From positions 5,394,001 to 5,458,000 of the forward strand of contig NZ_CP107960.1 in assembly GCF_036077095.1 (NCBI RefSeq): a DNA stretch of 64,000 nt, read 5' to 3'. Source of the DNA: Streptomyces sp. NBC_00376 (GTDB taxonomy: Bacteria > Actinomycetota > Actinomycetes > Streptomycetales > Streptomycetaceae). The stretch's first letter is position 1, and the number at the start of each line of letters is the position of its first letter. The position numbers and the translations under genes are program-made. The notes beneath the pieces are model-generated. The model saw only the letters and a list, made by a program, of their open reading frames with translations, did no database searches and was not told the origin of the DNA. Below, in pieces: positions 51,497-63,108 of this stretch.

Positions 51497-51838
51497 GGGC
51501 CGTCCGTGGCCGGTGGTGGGGCGGCGTGCTCCGGACGGACGTCGAGTGTTCGCTCAACGGACGCTCAAATCCGAATAACGATCCCGTCACCTGAATGGCC
51601 TTTTTGCTGCGGCAGGAAACCCTTGTCCGCTTTTTACTGTGGTGTGCACCACATAACGTCCGGTGGCTCGCCCGGGTGCCCGTGATAAATCTTCACGACC
51701 ACTCGGGGGACGCCACACCTGTTTCCCGAGGACGCCACGAGCCGGCCACCACCGGCGGCACTCCATCCATATCCGGGGGGATCAGGACCCGATGCGCGGC
51801 CCCGACGGCGCGGATCGGCGTGGAGAAAGGCGCAGCAC
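51497..51838 (+). promoter_or_regulatory. Upstream region of the amino-acid permease
   Basis: 342 bp without a gene. An inverted repeat tgtggtg (51638-51644) and caccaca (51647-51653) with a 2-bp spacer is a good operator candidate. A T-rich patch at 51600-51635 may hold the promoter. Confidence 0.45.
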
Positions 51839-53278
51839 ATGACATCGGCACAGGTCGACAATGGGCAGGGCGGCCGGCGGGCCGTGGAAGTCGCGGATGC
51901 CGCCCCGGTGGGCGAGGGATACCAGCGGGCCCTCGGCGCCCGTCAGATCCAGATGATCGCCATCGGCGGAGCCATCGGCACCGGGCTCTTCCTCGGTGCG
52001 GGAAAGGCGATATCCAAGGCCGGACCCAGTCTGGTCCTGGCCTATGCCATCGCGGGCCTGGTGATCTTCTTCATCATGCGGGCCCTGGGCGAACTCCTCA
52101 TGTACCGGCCGGTCTCGGGCTCCTTCTCCGAGTACGCCCGCGAATTCATCGGCCCCTTCGCAGGATTCGTCACCGGCTGGACCTACTGGCTGTTCTGGGT
52201 CGTCACCGGAATCACCGAAGTCACCGCAGCGGCCCAGTACATGACGTTCTGGTTCGAAATTCCGCAATGGATCTCCGCACTGATCTTCACGGTCATCCTG
52301 TACGGAGTGAACCTGATCTCCGTGAAACTCTTCGGTGAACTCGAATTCTGGTTCTCGATGGTCAAGGTCACCGCCATCGTCGGCATGATCCTCATCTGCG
52401 CCGGAATCCTCACCCTCGGCTTCTCCGACGCCGGGGACACCGCCTCCGTCACCCACCTCTGGTCCGACGGCGGATTCTTCCCGCACGGCATCACGGGCAC
52501 CCTGATGACCCTGCAGATCGTGATGTTCGCCTTCCTCGCCGTCGAACTCGTCGGCGTCACCGCGGGCGAGTCCAAGGACCCGAAGACCGTCCTGCCCAAG
52601 GCCATCAACACCGTGCCGTGGCGCATCGCCGTCTTCTACGTCGGCGCACTCATCATGATCCTCTCCGTGGTCCCGTGGACCGAGTTCCAGCCCGACGTCT
52701 CACCGTTCGTCGCCGCCTTCAAGAAGATGGGCCTCGGCCTCGGTGCCGGAATCGTCAACTTCGTCGTGCTGACCGCGGCACTCTCCTCCTGCAACTCCGG
52801 CATGTACTCCACCGGCCGCATGCTGCGCGACCTCGCCCTCAACGGACAGGGCCCGAAGTTCTTCACCCGGCTCACCAGGAGCGGCACCCCGCTCGTCGGC
52901 ACCACCTTCTCCGCCGCCCTGATGCTCGTCGGCGTCTGGATCAACTACCAGTGGCCCGGTGACGCCTTCACCTACGTCGTCTCGTTCGCCACCATCTCCG
53001 GCATGTGGGCCTGGATCATGATCCTGATCAGCCAGATCCGCTACCGGCGCCTCGCCAACCTCGGAGTGCTCCCGCAGTCCACCTTCCGGGCCCCCGGCGC
53101 CCCGTTCACCAGCCTCTTCGCACTTGCCTTCATCGCCATGGTCATCGTGATGATGGGCATCGACAAGGACACCAGGATCTCGCTGTACTGCGCCCCGCTC
53201 TGGGCCGCGCTCCTCGCCATCTCGTACGTGGTCCTCAAGGCCCGCAACCCCGAGAACAAGGCCTTCGCGAAGAACTGA
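51839..53278 (+). CDS. Amino-acid permease, APC superfamily
   Basis: 479 residues with ~12 helices. The start of the transporter domain RQIQMIAIGGAIGTGLFLGA is the AAT-family consensus (GGAIGTGLF binding the substrate backbone). Also RALGELLMYRPVSGSFSEYA and ESKDPKTVLPKAINTVPWRI. It belongs with the CycA/AnsP/GabP group; substrate (D-alanine/glycine/serine or asparagine) cannot be fixed. A strong terminator follows. Confidence 0.9.
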   Translation: MTSAQVDNGQGGRRAVEVADAAPVGEGYQRALGARQIQMIAIGGAIGTGLFLGAGKAISKAGPSLVLAYAIAGLVIFFIMRALGELLMYRPVSGSFSEYAREFIGPFAGFVTGWTYWLFWVVTGITEVTAAAQYMTFWFEIPQWISALIFTVILYGVNLISVKLFGELEFWFSMVKVTAIVGMILICAGILTLGFSDAGDTASVTHLWSDGGFFPHGITGTLMTLQIVMFAFLAVELVGVTAGESKDPKTVLPKAINTVPWRIAVFYVGALIMILSVVPWTEFQPDVSPFVAAFKKMGLGLGAGIVNFVVLTAALSSCNSGMYSTGRMLRDLALNGQGPKFFTRLTRSGTPLVGTTFSAALMLVGVWINYQWPGDAFTYVVSFATISGMWAWIMILISQIRYRRLANLGVLPQSTFRAPGAPFTSLFALAFIAMVIVMMGIDKDTRISLYCAPLWAALLAISYVVLKARNPENKAFAKN

Positions 53279-53313
53279 GCCGCCGACCTGCGGCTTCAGC
53301 GGCCACGTCCACG

Positions 53314-53358
53314 ATGTGGGCCCCGTCGTACCACGCCTCGGTACGACGGGGCCCACAT
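53314..53358 (+). terminator. Terminator of the amino-acid permease gene
   Basis: Perfect 19-bp arms 53314-53332 and 53340-53358 with loop acgcctc. It sits only 15 bp before the JAMM gene start. Confidence 0.85.
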
Positions 53359-53373
53359 GCCTATCCTGGCGAA

Positions 53374-53805
53374 ATGCTGACCATCACCCAGGCGCTCTAC
53401 GACCAGATCGTCGCGCACTCCCGAGCCGACCACCCCGACGAGGCGTGCGGCGTGGTCGCGGGCCCGGCCGGGACCGGCCGCCCCGAGCGGTTCATCCCGA
53501 TGCTCAACGCCGCCCGCTCGCCCACCTTCTACGAGTTCGACTCGGCCGACCTCCTCAAGCTCTACCGCGAGATGGACGACCGCGACGAGGAGCCGGTGAT
53601 CGTCTACCACTCCCACACCGCGACCGAGGCCTACCCCTCCCGCACCGACGTCACCTACGCCAACGAACCCGGCGCCCACTACGTCCTCGTCTCCACCGCG
53701 GACACCGACGACGCGGGCCCCTTCCAGTTCCGCTCGTACCGCATCGTGGACGGCGAGATCACCGAGGAGGACGTCGAGGTCGTCGAGGCGTACGAACCCG
53801 CCTGA
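53374..53805 (+). CDS. JAMM/MPN+ metalloprotease of the CysO pathway (Mec-like)
   Basis: 143 residues from ATG 53374. The JAMM zinc motif is complete: H79-x-H81-x7-S89-xx-D92 in YHSHTATEAYPSRTDV, with an upstream Glu in HPDEACGVVAGP. In Mycobacterium tuberculosis, Mec releases cysteine from the CysO-cysteine adduct. The neighbours CysO and CysM support the same role. The S. coelicolor-type CysO here also has two residues after the GG, so this enzyme could trim them (inference). A hairpin follows at 53832-53862. Confidence 0.9.
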   Translation: MLTITQALYDQIVAHSRADHPDEACGVVAGPAGTGRPERFIPMLNAARSPTFYEFDSADLLKLYREMDDRDEEPVIVYHSHTATEAYPSRTDVTYANEPGAHYVLVSTADTDDAGPFQFRSYRIVDGEITEEDVEVVEAYEPA

Positions 53806-53831
53806 CCCCGCCCCGACCACGGCCGGTGACC

Positions 53832-53862
53832 GGACGGGACCGCGCTCACCACGGTCCCGTCC
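53832..53862 (+). terminator. Hairpin after the JAMM gene
   Basis: Perfect 11-bp arms ggacgggaccg (53832-53842) and cggtcccgtcc (53852-53862). Confidence 0.65.
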
Positions 53863-53937
53863 ACCTGTCGAACACCGAGCATCCATCAGGTGAGATCACA
53901 CTCGGGATTACGGACCGGGAATCGATACGATGAGCGC

Positions 53938-55397
<1,460 letters not shown>

Positions 55398-55415
55398 GCC
55401 CCGGCGGCCCCGGTC

Positions 55416-55443
55416 GGGGTGCGCCCGAACCAGGGCGCACCCC
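55416..55443. terminator. Bidirectional terminator between cysM and the PemK-like gene
   Basis: Perfect 11-bp arms ggggtgcgccc (55416-55426) and gggcgcacccc (55433-55443), 6-nt loop. Confidence 0.72.
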
Positions 55444-55446
55444 ACC

Positions 55447-55959
55447 TCACGCCAGCCCCCGCACCCGCTCCCACACCCCCGCGTCCACGACACCCACCCG
55501 CCGCCGGAACCCGCGCACGGCCACCTCCCGCAGCTCGTCCGTCTCCAGGAAGCTCGCCCTGTCCCGCGCGTCACCCACCGTTCCCGCAGGCAGCGCGATC
55601 ACCCCGGGCCGCTCCTCGTGGTACTTGCTGGTGATCTTCGCGACGAGCGCCGAGTCACCCCGTACCGACAGCACCAGACACGGCCGGTCCTTCGCCCCCG
55701 GCCCGTCCTCGTACGGCACCTCGGCCCACCAGATCTCACCCGGCCGCGGCCGGTGCTCCGGCCCAGGCCCACGGCCGGGCCCCGCCGGCGGACGCGTCCG
55801 ACCACCCGGACGCCCACCGGACCGCGTCCCCGCCCCCGCCGACCTGCGGGAACTTCCACGGGGCCGGTGCCCGCCCCGCCCCCGCCCATCGGCGACCGCC
55901 GCGACGAGCGCGAGCAGCACGACAAGAACGAGCGCGATCCACCACCAGGACATGTCCAT
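55447..55959 (-). CDS. Membrane-anchored PemK/MazF-fold protein
   Basis: 170 residues. N-terminal membrane helix MDMSWWWIALVLVVLLALVA, then a ~45-residue Arg/Gly/Pro linker, then a MazF/PemK-like domain from about residue 72: RPGEIWWAEVPYEDGPGAKD then RPCLVLSVRGDSALVAKITS. No antitoxin gene is next to it, and the toxin-like domain is tethered to the membrane, unlike classical MazF. RNase activity is uncertain. Confidence 0.78.
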   Translation of the reverse strand: MDMSWWWIALVLVVLLALVAAVADGRGRGGHRPRGSSRRSAGAGTRSGGRPGGRTRPPAGPGRGPGPEHRPRPGEIWWAEVPYEDGPGAKDRPCLVLSVRGDSALVAKITSKYHEERPGVIALPAGTVGDARDRASFLETDELREVAVRGFRRRVGVVDAGVWERVRGLA

Positions 55960-56136
55960 GTCCCGACCGTACCGGCGTCACCACCGCTTCCATCGAACCG
56001 GTGACAGAGCAGGTGAGTTCCCCCACAACGGACGGCCGTGGAGGAGCGACCGACTGTTTCGCGCCTTACGCTCGACGAACCGCTCAACAGACCGCACGAA
56101 CCCTCCCCGTTCCCACGTCTCGGAGGTTCACGCTCC

Positions 56137-56889
56137 ATGAAGCTCACCGTCGTCGGCTGCTCCGGCTCGTTCCCGTCCGCGGGATCAGCATGTTCGAGCT
56201 ACCTCGTAGAGGCCGACGGCTTCAGGCTGCTCCTCGACATGGGCAACGGCGCCCTCGGCGAGCTGCAGCGCCATGTCGGTCTCTACGACCTCGACGCCAT
56301 TTTCCTCAGTCATCTCCATTCCGACCACTGCATCGACATGTGCGCGTACTTCGTCGTCCGCTACTACCGGCACGACGGCGGGCGCCCCGCACCCCTTCCG
56401 GTCTACGGACCCGAAGGCACCGAACAGCGGCTGACCACCGCGCACGCCGACACCCCGTCCGAGCACGCGATGAGCGAGGTCTTCGACTTCCACACGCTGA
56501 AGCCGGGATCGTTCGAGATCGGCCCCTTCTCGGTCCGCACGGAGAAGCTCTGCCACCCCGTCGACACCTTCGGGATCCGTATCGAGCACGGCGGCAGCTC
56601 GCTGACGTACTCCGGCGACACGGGGGCCTGCGAGGCCCTGGACGAACTCGCCGAGGGCGTCGACCTGTTCCTGTGCGAAGCATCGTTCGTCCACGGCAAG
56701 GAGGACATCCCGGACCTCCACCTCAACGGCCGCGAGGCGGGCGAGATCGCGGCCCGCGCCGGCGTGGGCCGCCTCGTCCTGACCCACATCCCGCCGTGGA
56801 CCGACGCCGACCGCAACCTCTCCGACGCCCGCGTGGTCTTCGACGGACCGGCGGAGGTCGCGGTGCCGGGGGCGGTGTACGAGATCTAG
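56137..56889 (+). CDS. Metallo-beta-lactamase-fold hydrolase
   Basis: 250 residues from ATG 56137 with ggaggttc upstream. The HxHxDH zinc motif reads HLHSDHCID, with further ligands in LCHPVDTFG and YSGDTGACEAL and VLTHIPPW. The N-terminus MKLTVVGCSGSFPSAGSACS is as in the RNase Z/cAMP phosphodiesterase-related group. Substrate unknown. Confidence 0.87.
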   Translation: MKLTVVGCSGSFPSAGSACSSYLVEADGFRLLLDMGNGALGELQRHVGLYDLDAIFLSHLHSDHCIDMCAYFVVRYYRHDGGRPAPLPVYGPEGTEQRLTTAHADTPSEHAMSEVFDFHTLKPGSFEIGPFSVRTEKLCHPVDTFGIRIEHGGSSLTYSGDTGACEALDELAEGVDLFLCEASFVHGKEDIPDLHLNGREAGEIAARAGVGRLVLTHIPPWTDADRNLSDARVVFDGPAEVAVPGAVYEI

Positions 56890-56916
56890 GACCCGCCCCG
56901 TGTGCGGCGCCGTGGA

Positions 56917-56965
56917 CACGACGAAGCCCTCACCTCCCACGGCGGGAGGTGAGGGCTTCGTCGTG
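56917..56965. terminator. Bidirectional terminator between the MBL gene and nagE2
   Basis: Perfect 22-bp arms 56917-56938 and 56944-56965 with loop acggc. The strongest hairpin in the window. Confidence 0.88.
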
Positions 56966-56978
56966 CGGCGGGCGAGGG

Positions 56979-58244
<1,266 letters not shown>

Positions 58245-58323
58245 CAACTTCCTCCATTGGACAAGGCGCCGCCCAGGTCGTCGAGGGGGGAGGCGGCGAC
58301 TCGGAATACGCGGCAGAACGCCA

Positions 58324-58356
58324 CGTGGTCTGGACCACTCAGTGGTGTAGACCAGT
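58324..58356 (-). promoter_or_regulatory. Two adjacent DasR-like sites upstream of nagE2
   Basis: cgtggtctggaccact (58324-58339) and agtggtgtagaccagt (58341-58356) both fit the dre palindrome and are 17 bp apart, 80-112 bp upstream of the nagE2 start. Confidence 0.82.
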
Positions 58357-58503
58357 TGTAGCACGGTGAGCGCGAGATAAGGAACCTGCAAAGTCCGACT
58401 ACTTCGCATGAGCTATCACCCACGCTCGGTGACATGGCGAAGGCCCCCGGGCCGCATGGGTCCGAGGGCCTGCTCCGATCGGGCCGAAAGCCCGTCCGAC
58501 GTG

Positions 58504-59814
58504 CTACTTCGTGAGGTTCCTCTCGATCTCCGCCTCCAGTTCGTCGGGCTCGCGGCCCGGTGTCTGGAGGTTGAACTTGGTGATCGCGATCCGGAAGATC
58601 ACGTAATACACGGCGGCGAACGCCAGCCCGATCGGAATGATCAGCCATGGTTTCGTCGCCAGGCTCCAGTTGATGACGTAGTCGATCAGACCCGCCGAGA
58701 AGCTGAAGCCGTCCTTCACACCTAGCGCCCACGTCACCGCCATCGAGACACCGGTGAGCACCGCGTGGATCCCGTACAGCAGCGGTGCGACGAAGAGGAA
58801 CGAGTACTCGATCGGCTCGGTGATGCCCGTCACGAACGACGTCAGGCCGACCGAGAGCATCATGCCGCCGACCGCCTTCCGGCGGTGCGGCTTGGCGCAG
58901 TGGTAGATCGCCAGCGCCGCCGCGGGCAGGGCGAACATCATGATCGGGAAGAAGCCCGAGGTGAACTGGCCGGCCGTCGGGTCGCCCGCCAGGAACCGGT
59001 TGATGTCACCGTGCACGACCGTGCCGTCCGGCTTGGTGAAGTCGCCGAACTGGAACCAGACGAAGGTGTTCAGGAACTGGTGGAGGCCGATGACCAGCAA
59101 CGCCCGGTTGGCGAGACCGAAGATGCCGGAACCCACCCAGTCCAGGTCCACCAGCCACTTGGAGAAGCTGGTCAGGCCGTCGCCGATCGGCTGCCACAGC
59201 CAGGCGCACAGGCCCGCGAAGAGCAGACCGACGAACGCCATGATGATCGGGACGAGCCGCCGGCCGTTGAAGAAGCCCAGCCAGTCCACCAGCTTGACCC
59301 GGTGGTACCGCTGCCAGAACCAGGCGGACAGCAGCCCCATCACGATGCCGCCGAACACCCCGGGGTTCTGGTACGCGGCCGCCGTGACCTTGGCGTCGCC
59401 GGTCACACAGGTGCCGAACCAGGTGCCGCCCGAGGTGAACGTCGAACCAGGGGCGCAGTCCACCGGGAAGGCGTGCAGCACCGCGTAGTAGACGAGGAAG
59501 CCGGCCACCGCGGCGAGCGCGGTCGAACCGTCGGACTTCTTCGCCATGCCGATCGCGACACCGACGCAGAACATCAGCGGAAGGCCGAGCCCCGAGTCGA
59601 GCAGTGCACCGCCCGCCGCCGCGAACACCTTGGCGATGTTGGTCCAGCCCAGACCCTCGTCGCCGAATACGTCCGGCTGGCCCAACCGGTTGAGAATGCC
59701 GGCCGCCGGGAGCACCGCGATCGGCAGCTGGAGGCTGCGGCCCATCTTCTGGAGGCCCTGGAAGAAGCCGTTCCACCATGTCTTCTGTGGCACAGCGGCG
59801 CTGCTCGAGCTCAT
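58504..59814 (-). CDS. nagE1: PTS EIIC permease NagE1
   Basis: 436 residues from ATG 59814, chosen because gggagg lies at the right spacing; ATG 59820 is two codons earlier. Paralogue of NagE2: MGRSLQLPIAVLPAAGILNR, MAKKSDGSTALAAVAGFLVY, GITEPIEYSFLFVAPLLYGI. It has an extra loop after residue ~115 (DCAPGSTFTSGGTWFGTCVT). Two EIIC genes with one EIIB suggest subunit redundancy; in S. coelicolor nagE2 is the main GlcNAc transporter. The divergent dre at 59858 probably controls it and nagF. Confidence 0.85.
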   Translation of the reverse strand: MSSSSAAVPQKTWWNGFFQGLQKMGRSLQLPIAVLPAAGILNRLGQPDVFGDEGLGWTNIAKVFAAAGGALLDSGLGLPLMFCVGVAIGMAKKSDGSTALAAVAGFLVYYAVLHAFPVDCAPGSTFTSGGTWFGTCVTGDAKVTAAAYQNPGVFGGIVMGLLSAWFWQRYHRVKLVDWLGFFNGRRLVPIIMAFVGLLFAGLCAWLWQPIGDGLTSFSKWLVDLDWVGSGIFGLANRALLVIGLHQFLNTFVWFQFGDFTKPDGTVVHGDINRFLAGDPTAGQFTSGFFPIMMFALPAAALAIYHCAKPHRRKAVGGMMLSVGLTSFVTGITEPIEYSFLFVAPLLYGIHAVLTGVSMAVTWALGVKDGFSFSAGLIDYVINWSLATKPWLIIPIGLAFAAVYYVIFRIAITKFNLQTPGREPDELEAEIERNLTK

Positions 59815-59857
59815 CGGCATCCTCCCGGAACAAGGCATGTTCGGCGGTCGTTGCAGA

Positions 59858-59873
59858 CTGGTGTAGACCAGTT
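59858..59873. promoter_or_regulatory. DasR-like site between nagE1 and nagF
   Basis: actggtgtagaccagt is a near-perfect dre palindrome, 44 bp before nagE1 and 162 bp before nagF; it may control both divergent genes. Confidence 0.85.
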
Positions 59874-60035
59874 GAGGTACGGTGCGTAACCCGCCTGGAA
59901 GACAGGCACCGATGATCGTCATCATTGGGGACGGTCCAGTCACCCGCTCGCGAAGCTGGGCCAAACGTGCGTTACGGTGACGAAACGGACCCAGGGTGGG
60001 CCGTCGCACGCATGTGAAGAACCAGGGAGAAGGCC

Positions 60036-60269
60036 ATGGCCAGCAAGGCTGAGAAGATCGTCGCCGGGCTCGGCGGTATCGAGAACATCGACGAGATCGA
60101 AGGCTGCATCACCCGCCTCCGCACCGAGGTCCACGACCCGAGCAAGGTCGACGAAGCCGCCCTCAAGGCCGCCGGAGCCCACGGCGTCGTCAAGATGGGC
60201 ACCGCGATCCAGGTCGTCATCGGCACCGACGCCGACCCCATCGCCGCCGACATCGAAGACATGATGTGA
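60036..60269 (+). CDS. nagF: PTS EIIB component NagF
   Basis: 77 residues from ATG 60036 with gggagaagg upstream. The phosphorylated cysteine is Cys24 in [13 protein letters not shown]. Stand-alone EIIB in actinobacteria serves the nearby EIIC proteins; it accepts phosphate from EIIA and passes it to GlcNAc during transport. Divergent from nagE1 with a shared dre. Confidence 0.9.
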   Translation: MASKAEKIVAGLGGIENIDEIEGCITRLRTEVHDPSKVDEAALKAAGAHGVVKMGTAIQVVIGTDADPIAADIEDMM

Positions 60270-60346
60270 CCGGCCGCCCAGCCCTCCGCTGAGCCCGCCG
60301 CCCGACCGCTTCCGGCCCTCCGCCGACCCGGCCGCCCGGCACCGTA

Positions 60347-60412
60347 CAGGCCCCGCCCACCCGGACGGGGCCTGTGGCGCACTCGAACGGGCCCTGCGAC
60401 GCACTCGAACGG
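60347..60412 (+). repeat. Terminator-like hairpin and 22-bp direct repeats before rph
   Basis: caggccccg (60347-60355) and cggggcctg (60366-60374) form a 9-bp hairpin after nagF. It is followed by two copies of cgcactcgaacgg (60378-60390 and 60400-60412) spaced exactly 22 bp, two helical turns, just upstream of rph. Confidence 0.55.
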
Positions 60413-60444
60413 ATGCCACCGCCGCACCCGATAAAGTCGACGCC

Positions 60445-61182
<738 letters not shown>

Positions 61183-61222
61183 AGAAGCAACCAAAAACGC
61201 ACCACAACGCGTCATTACGAAC

Positions 61223-61252
61223 ACGGGCGCACGGGTCGAACCGTGCGCCCGT
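61223..61252 (+). terminator. Terminator of rph
   Basis: Perfect 12-bp arms acgggcgcacgg (61223-61234) and ccgtgcgcccgt (61241-61252). Confidence 0.7.
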
Positions 61253-61284
61253 CCGCGTATCCGCACCCGGGGAGGAACCGCACC

Positions 61285-61677
61285 ATGGCCAAGGCCACCC
61301 GCCACCGCCGCATCACCGTCGCGCTGACCCTGACCGCCCTCGCCCTCACCGCCGCGTCCGGCTGCGGCGCCGTCGACAAGGCACTGGACTGCGTCCGCAC
61401 CGCCGACGCCATCGCCACCAGCGTCGACAACCTCCAGCAGGCCGTCTCCAACGCCACCAGCGACCCCACCCAGGCCTCCGAGGCCCTCGACGAGATCGAG
61501 AAGGAACTCGGCAACCTCGGCGACAAGACCGACAACGCCGACCTCAGCAAGGCCGTCGACGACCTCCAGGCGGGCGTCGGCAACGTCCGCGACTCCATCG
61601 ACAAGGGCGACGCCACCCCCGACATCACCCCGGTCACCGACGCGGCCACGGAGATCGGCAAGGTCTGCACCCCCTGA
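61285..61677 (+). CDS. Small lipoprotein of unknown function
   Basis: 130 residues from ATG 61285 with gggaggaac upstream. Lipobox ALTAASGC after a hydrophobic core (TVALTLTALALTAASGC). The mature part is a helical, acidic coiled-coil-like region: NLQQAVSNATSDPTQASEAL and DEIEKELGNLGDKTDNADLS. Between rph and rdgB. Function unknown. Confidence 0.8.
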   Translation: MAKATRHRRITVALTLTALALTAASGCGAVDKALDCVRTADAIATSVDNLQQAVSNATSDPTQASEALDEIEKELGNLGDKTDNADLSKAVDDLQAGVGNVRDSIDKGDATPDITPVTDAATEIGKVCTP

Positions 61678-61698
61678 CCACCCCCGATACTGGGTGAC

Positions 61699-62301
61699 AT
61701 GACCCGCCTCATCCTCGCCACCCGCAACGCCGGGAAGATCACCGAACTCCACGCGATCCTCGCCGACGCCGGCCTCACCCATGAGCTCGTCGGCGCGGAC
61801 GCGTACCCGCACATCCCCGACGTCAAGGAGACCGGCGTCACCTTCGCCGAGAACGCCCTGCTCAAGGCCCACGCCCTGGCCAAGGCCACCGGCCACCCGG
61901 CCATCGCCGACGACTCCGGCCTCTGCGTGGACGTCCTCGGCGGCGCCCCCGGCATCTTCTCCGCCCGCTGGGCCGGCACCCACGGCGACGACAAGGCCAA
62001 CCTGGACCTGCTCCTGGCCCAGCTCTCCGACATCGACGAGGCCCACCGCGCCGCCCACTTCGCCTGCGCGGCCGCCCTCGCCCTCCCCGACGGCACGGAA
62101 CGCGTGGTCGAGGGCCGCCTGCCGGGCACCCTGCGCCACACCCCGTCCGGCACCAACGGCTTCGGCTACGACCCGATCCTTCAGCCCGAGGGCGAAACCC
62201 GCACCTGCGCGGAACTGACCCCGGCGGAGAAGAACGCGATCAGCCACCGGGGCAAGGCGTTCCGGGCGTTGGTGCCAGTGGTGCGGGAGTTGGTGGGGTG
62301 A
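61699..62301 (+). CDS. rdgB: dITP/XTP pyrophosphatase
   Basis: 200 residues. Hydrolyses inosine/xanthine triphosphates to prevent their incorporation. Signatures: RLILATRNAGKITELHAIL, DDSGLCVDVLGGAPGIFSAR, and the late TPAEKNAISHRGKAF. Ends just before a strong hairpin. RNase PH/RdgB adjacency is common. Confidence 0.95.
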   Translation: MTRLILATRNAGKITELHAILADAGLTHELVGADAYPHIPDVKETGVTFAENALLKAHALAKATGHPAIADDSGLCVDVLGGAPGIFSARWAGTHGDDKANLDLLLAQLSDIDEAHRAAHFACAAALALPDGTERVVEGRLPGTLRHTPSGTNGFGYDPILQPEGETRTCAELTPAEKNAISHRGKAFRALVPVVRELVG

Positions 62302-62308
62302 GATACGC

Positions 62309-62340
62309 CGACGGGCCGCCCGGTCGCGGGCGGCCCGTCG
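62309..62340. terminator. Bidirectional terminator between rdgB and tRNA-Leu
   Basis: Perfect 14-bp arms 62309-62322 and 62327-62340 with loop gtcg; serves rdgB (+) and tRNA-Leu (-). Confidence 0.82.
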
Positions 62341-62345
62341 AGATG

Positions 62346-62430
62346 TGCGGCCGGTGGGATTCGAACCCACACGGGATTTCTCCCACGGGCTCCTAAGGCC
62401 CGCGCGTGCTGCCAGTTTCGCCACGGCCGC
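62346..62430 (-). tRNA. tRNA-Leu (UAG)
   Basis: 85-nt class II tRNA on the minus strand. Acceptor stem GCGGCCG/CGGCCGC, anticodon loop CTTAGGA with anticodon TAG between CGGGC/GCCCG, T arm GTGGG-TTCGAAT-CCCAC, and a long variable arm (TGGGAGAAATCCCG). CCA is not encoded. Confidence 0.94.
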
Positions 62431-62442
62431 ATGGCCGCCATG

Positions 62443-63108
62443 CTACCGGTCGACGGCCACCCGTCTACCTCCGCCTCCTCGGCACCAGGTGTCCGTGGAA
62501 GCATGGCAATTGGGACAGAGCAGCCTCAGATTCGTGGGCTGGTCGTCACTCCAGTCCCCATTGATGTGGTCGACCTCCAGCGTCATCGGCTTCCCGAACC
62601 ATTTGGGGCCGGTACCGCACTCTGCACACTCCTCCGGCACGCCGATCTCGCGAAGCGCCCGACGCAGCAGGGTGGTCCTTGTCCGGCGTTTGCCGCCATG
62701 CTTGACCAGGATGTCCTCGTGGCGCCTGGGAGGGACCACGCCTGGCCTGCCGCGCTGATGAGCCTGCCCCAGGAAATGTGCCGTCGAGACGTTCTCTTCA
62801 GCGAGCCACTGACGCAATAGGGTGCGTTGCCTGCCGCTGTCCGGGCGCCCAAGTCTGCGAAGCAGCCCAGCGATCGAGATCGATTCGGCAACTGCCGCAC
62901 GCAGCTCTTCGGCGGTGGGCCGAGGAAGCCCGTCATGGGGTCGGAAATGCGAGATGTCGATGCTGAAGTGGGCGAACCGCCTCGTGAGGTACCTGCGGAG
63001 CTTGCCGCAGGGCTTGATGCCGAAGAAGGCGATGACCTCGTCGAGGCTGGCGCACTGCGCGGCGGCCTCTGCCAGTCGGACGCGGGTGTACCGCACGCCG
63101 TTGCTCAT
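62443..63108 (-). CDS. HNH endonuclease-like protein, copy 2
   Basis: 221 residues. The C-terminal HNH domain is CAECGTGPKWFGKPMTLEVD with HINGDWSDDQPTNLRLLCPNCHAS (zinc-binding CxxC pairs and the DH...N...H set). The N-terminal ~150 residues contain three helix units ending DISHF/STAHF-like, probably DNA-binding. Overlaps the upstream HNH gene by 4 bp. Starts 12 bp downstream of the tRNA-Leu gene. Host nuclease role unknown; such genes are typical of mobile DNA. Confidence 0.78.
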   Translation of the reverse strand: MSNGVRYTRVRLAEAAAQCASLDEVIAFFGIKPCGKLRRYLTRRFAHFSIDISHFRPHDGLPRPTAEELRAAVAESISIAGLLRRLGRPDSGRQRTLLRQWLAEENVSTAHFLGQAHQRGRPGVVPPRRHEDILVKHGGKRRTRTTLLRRALREIGVPEECAECGTGPKWFGKPMTLEVDHINGDWSDDQPTNLRLLCPNCHASTDTWCRGGGGRRVAVDR

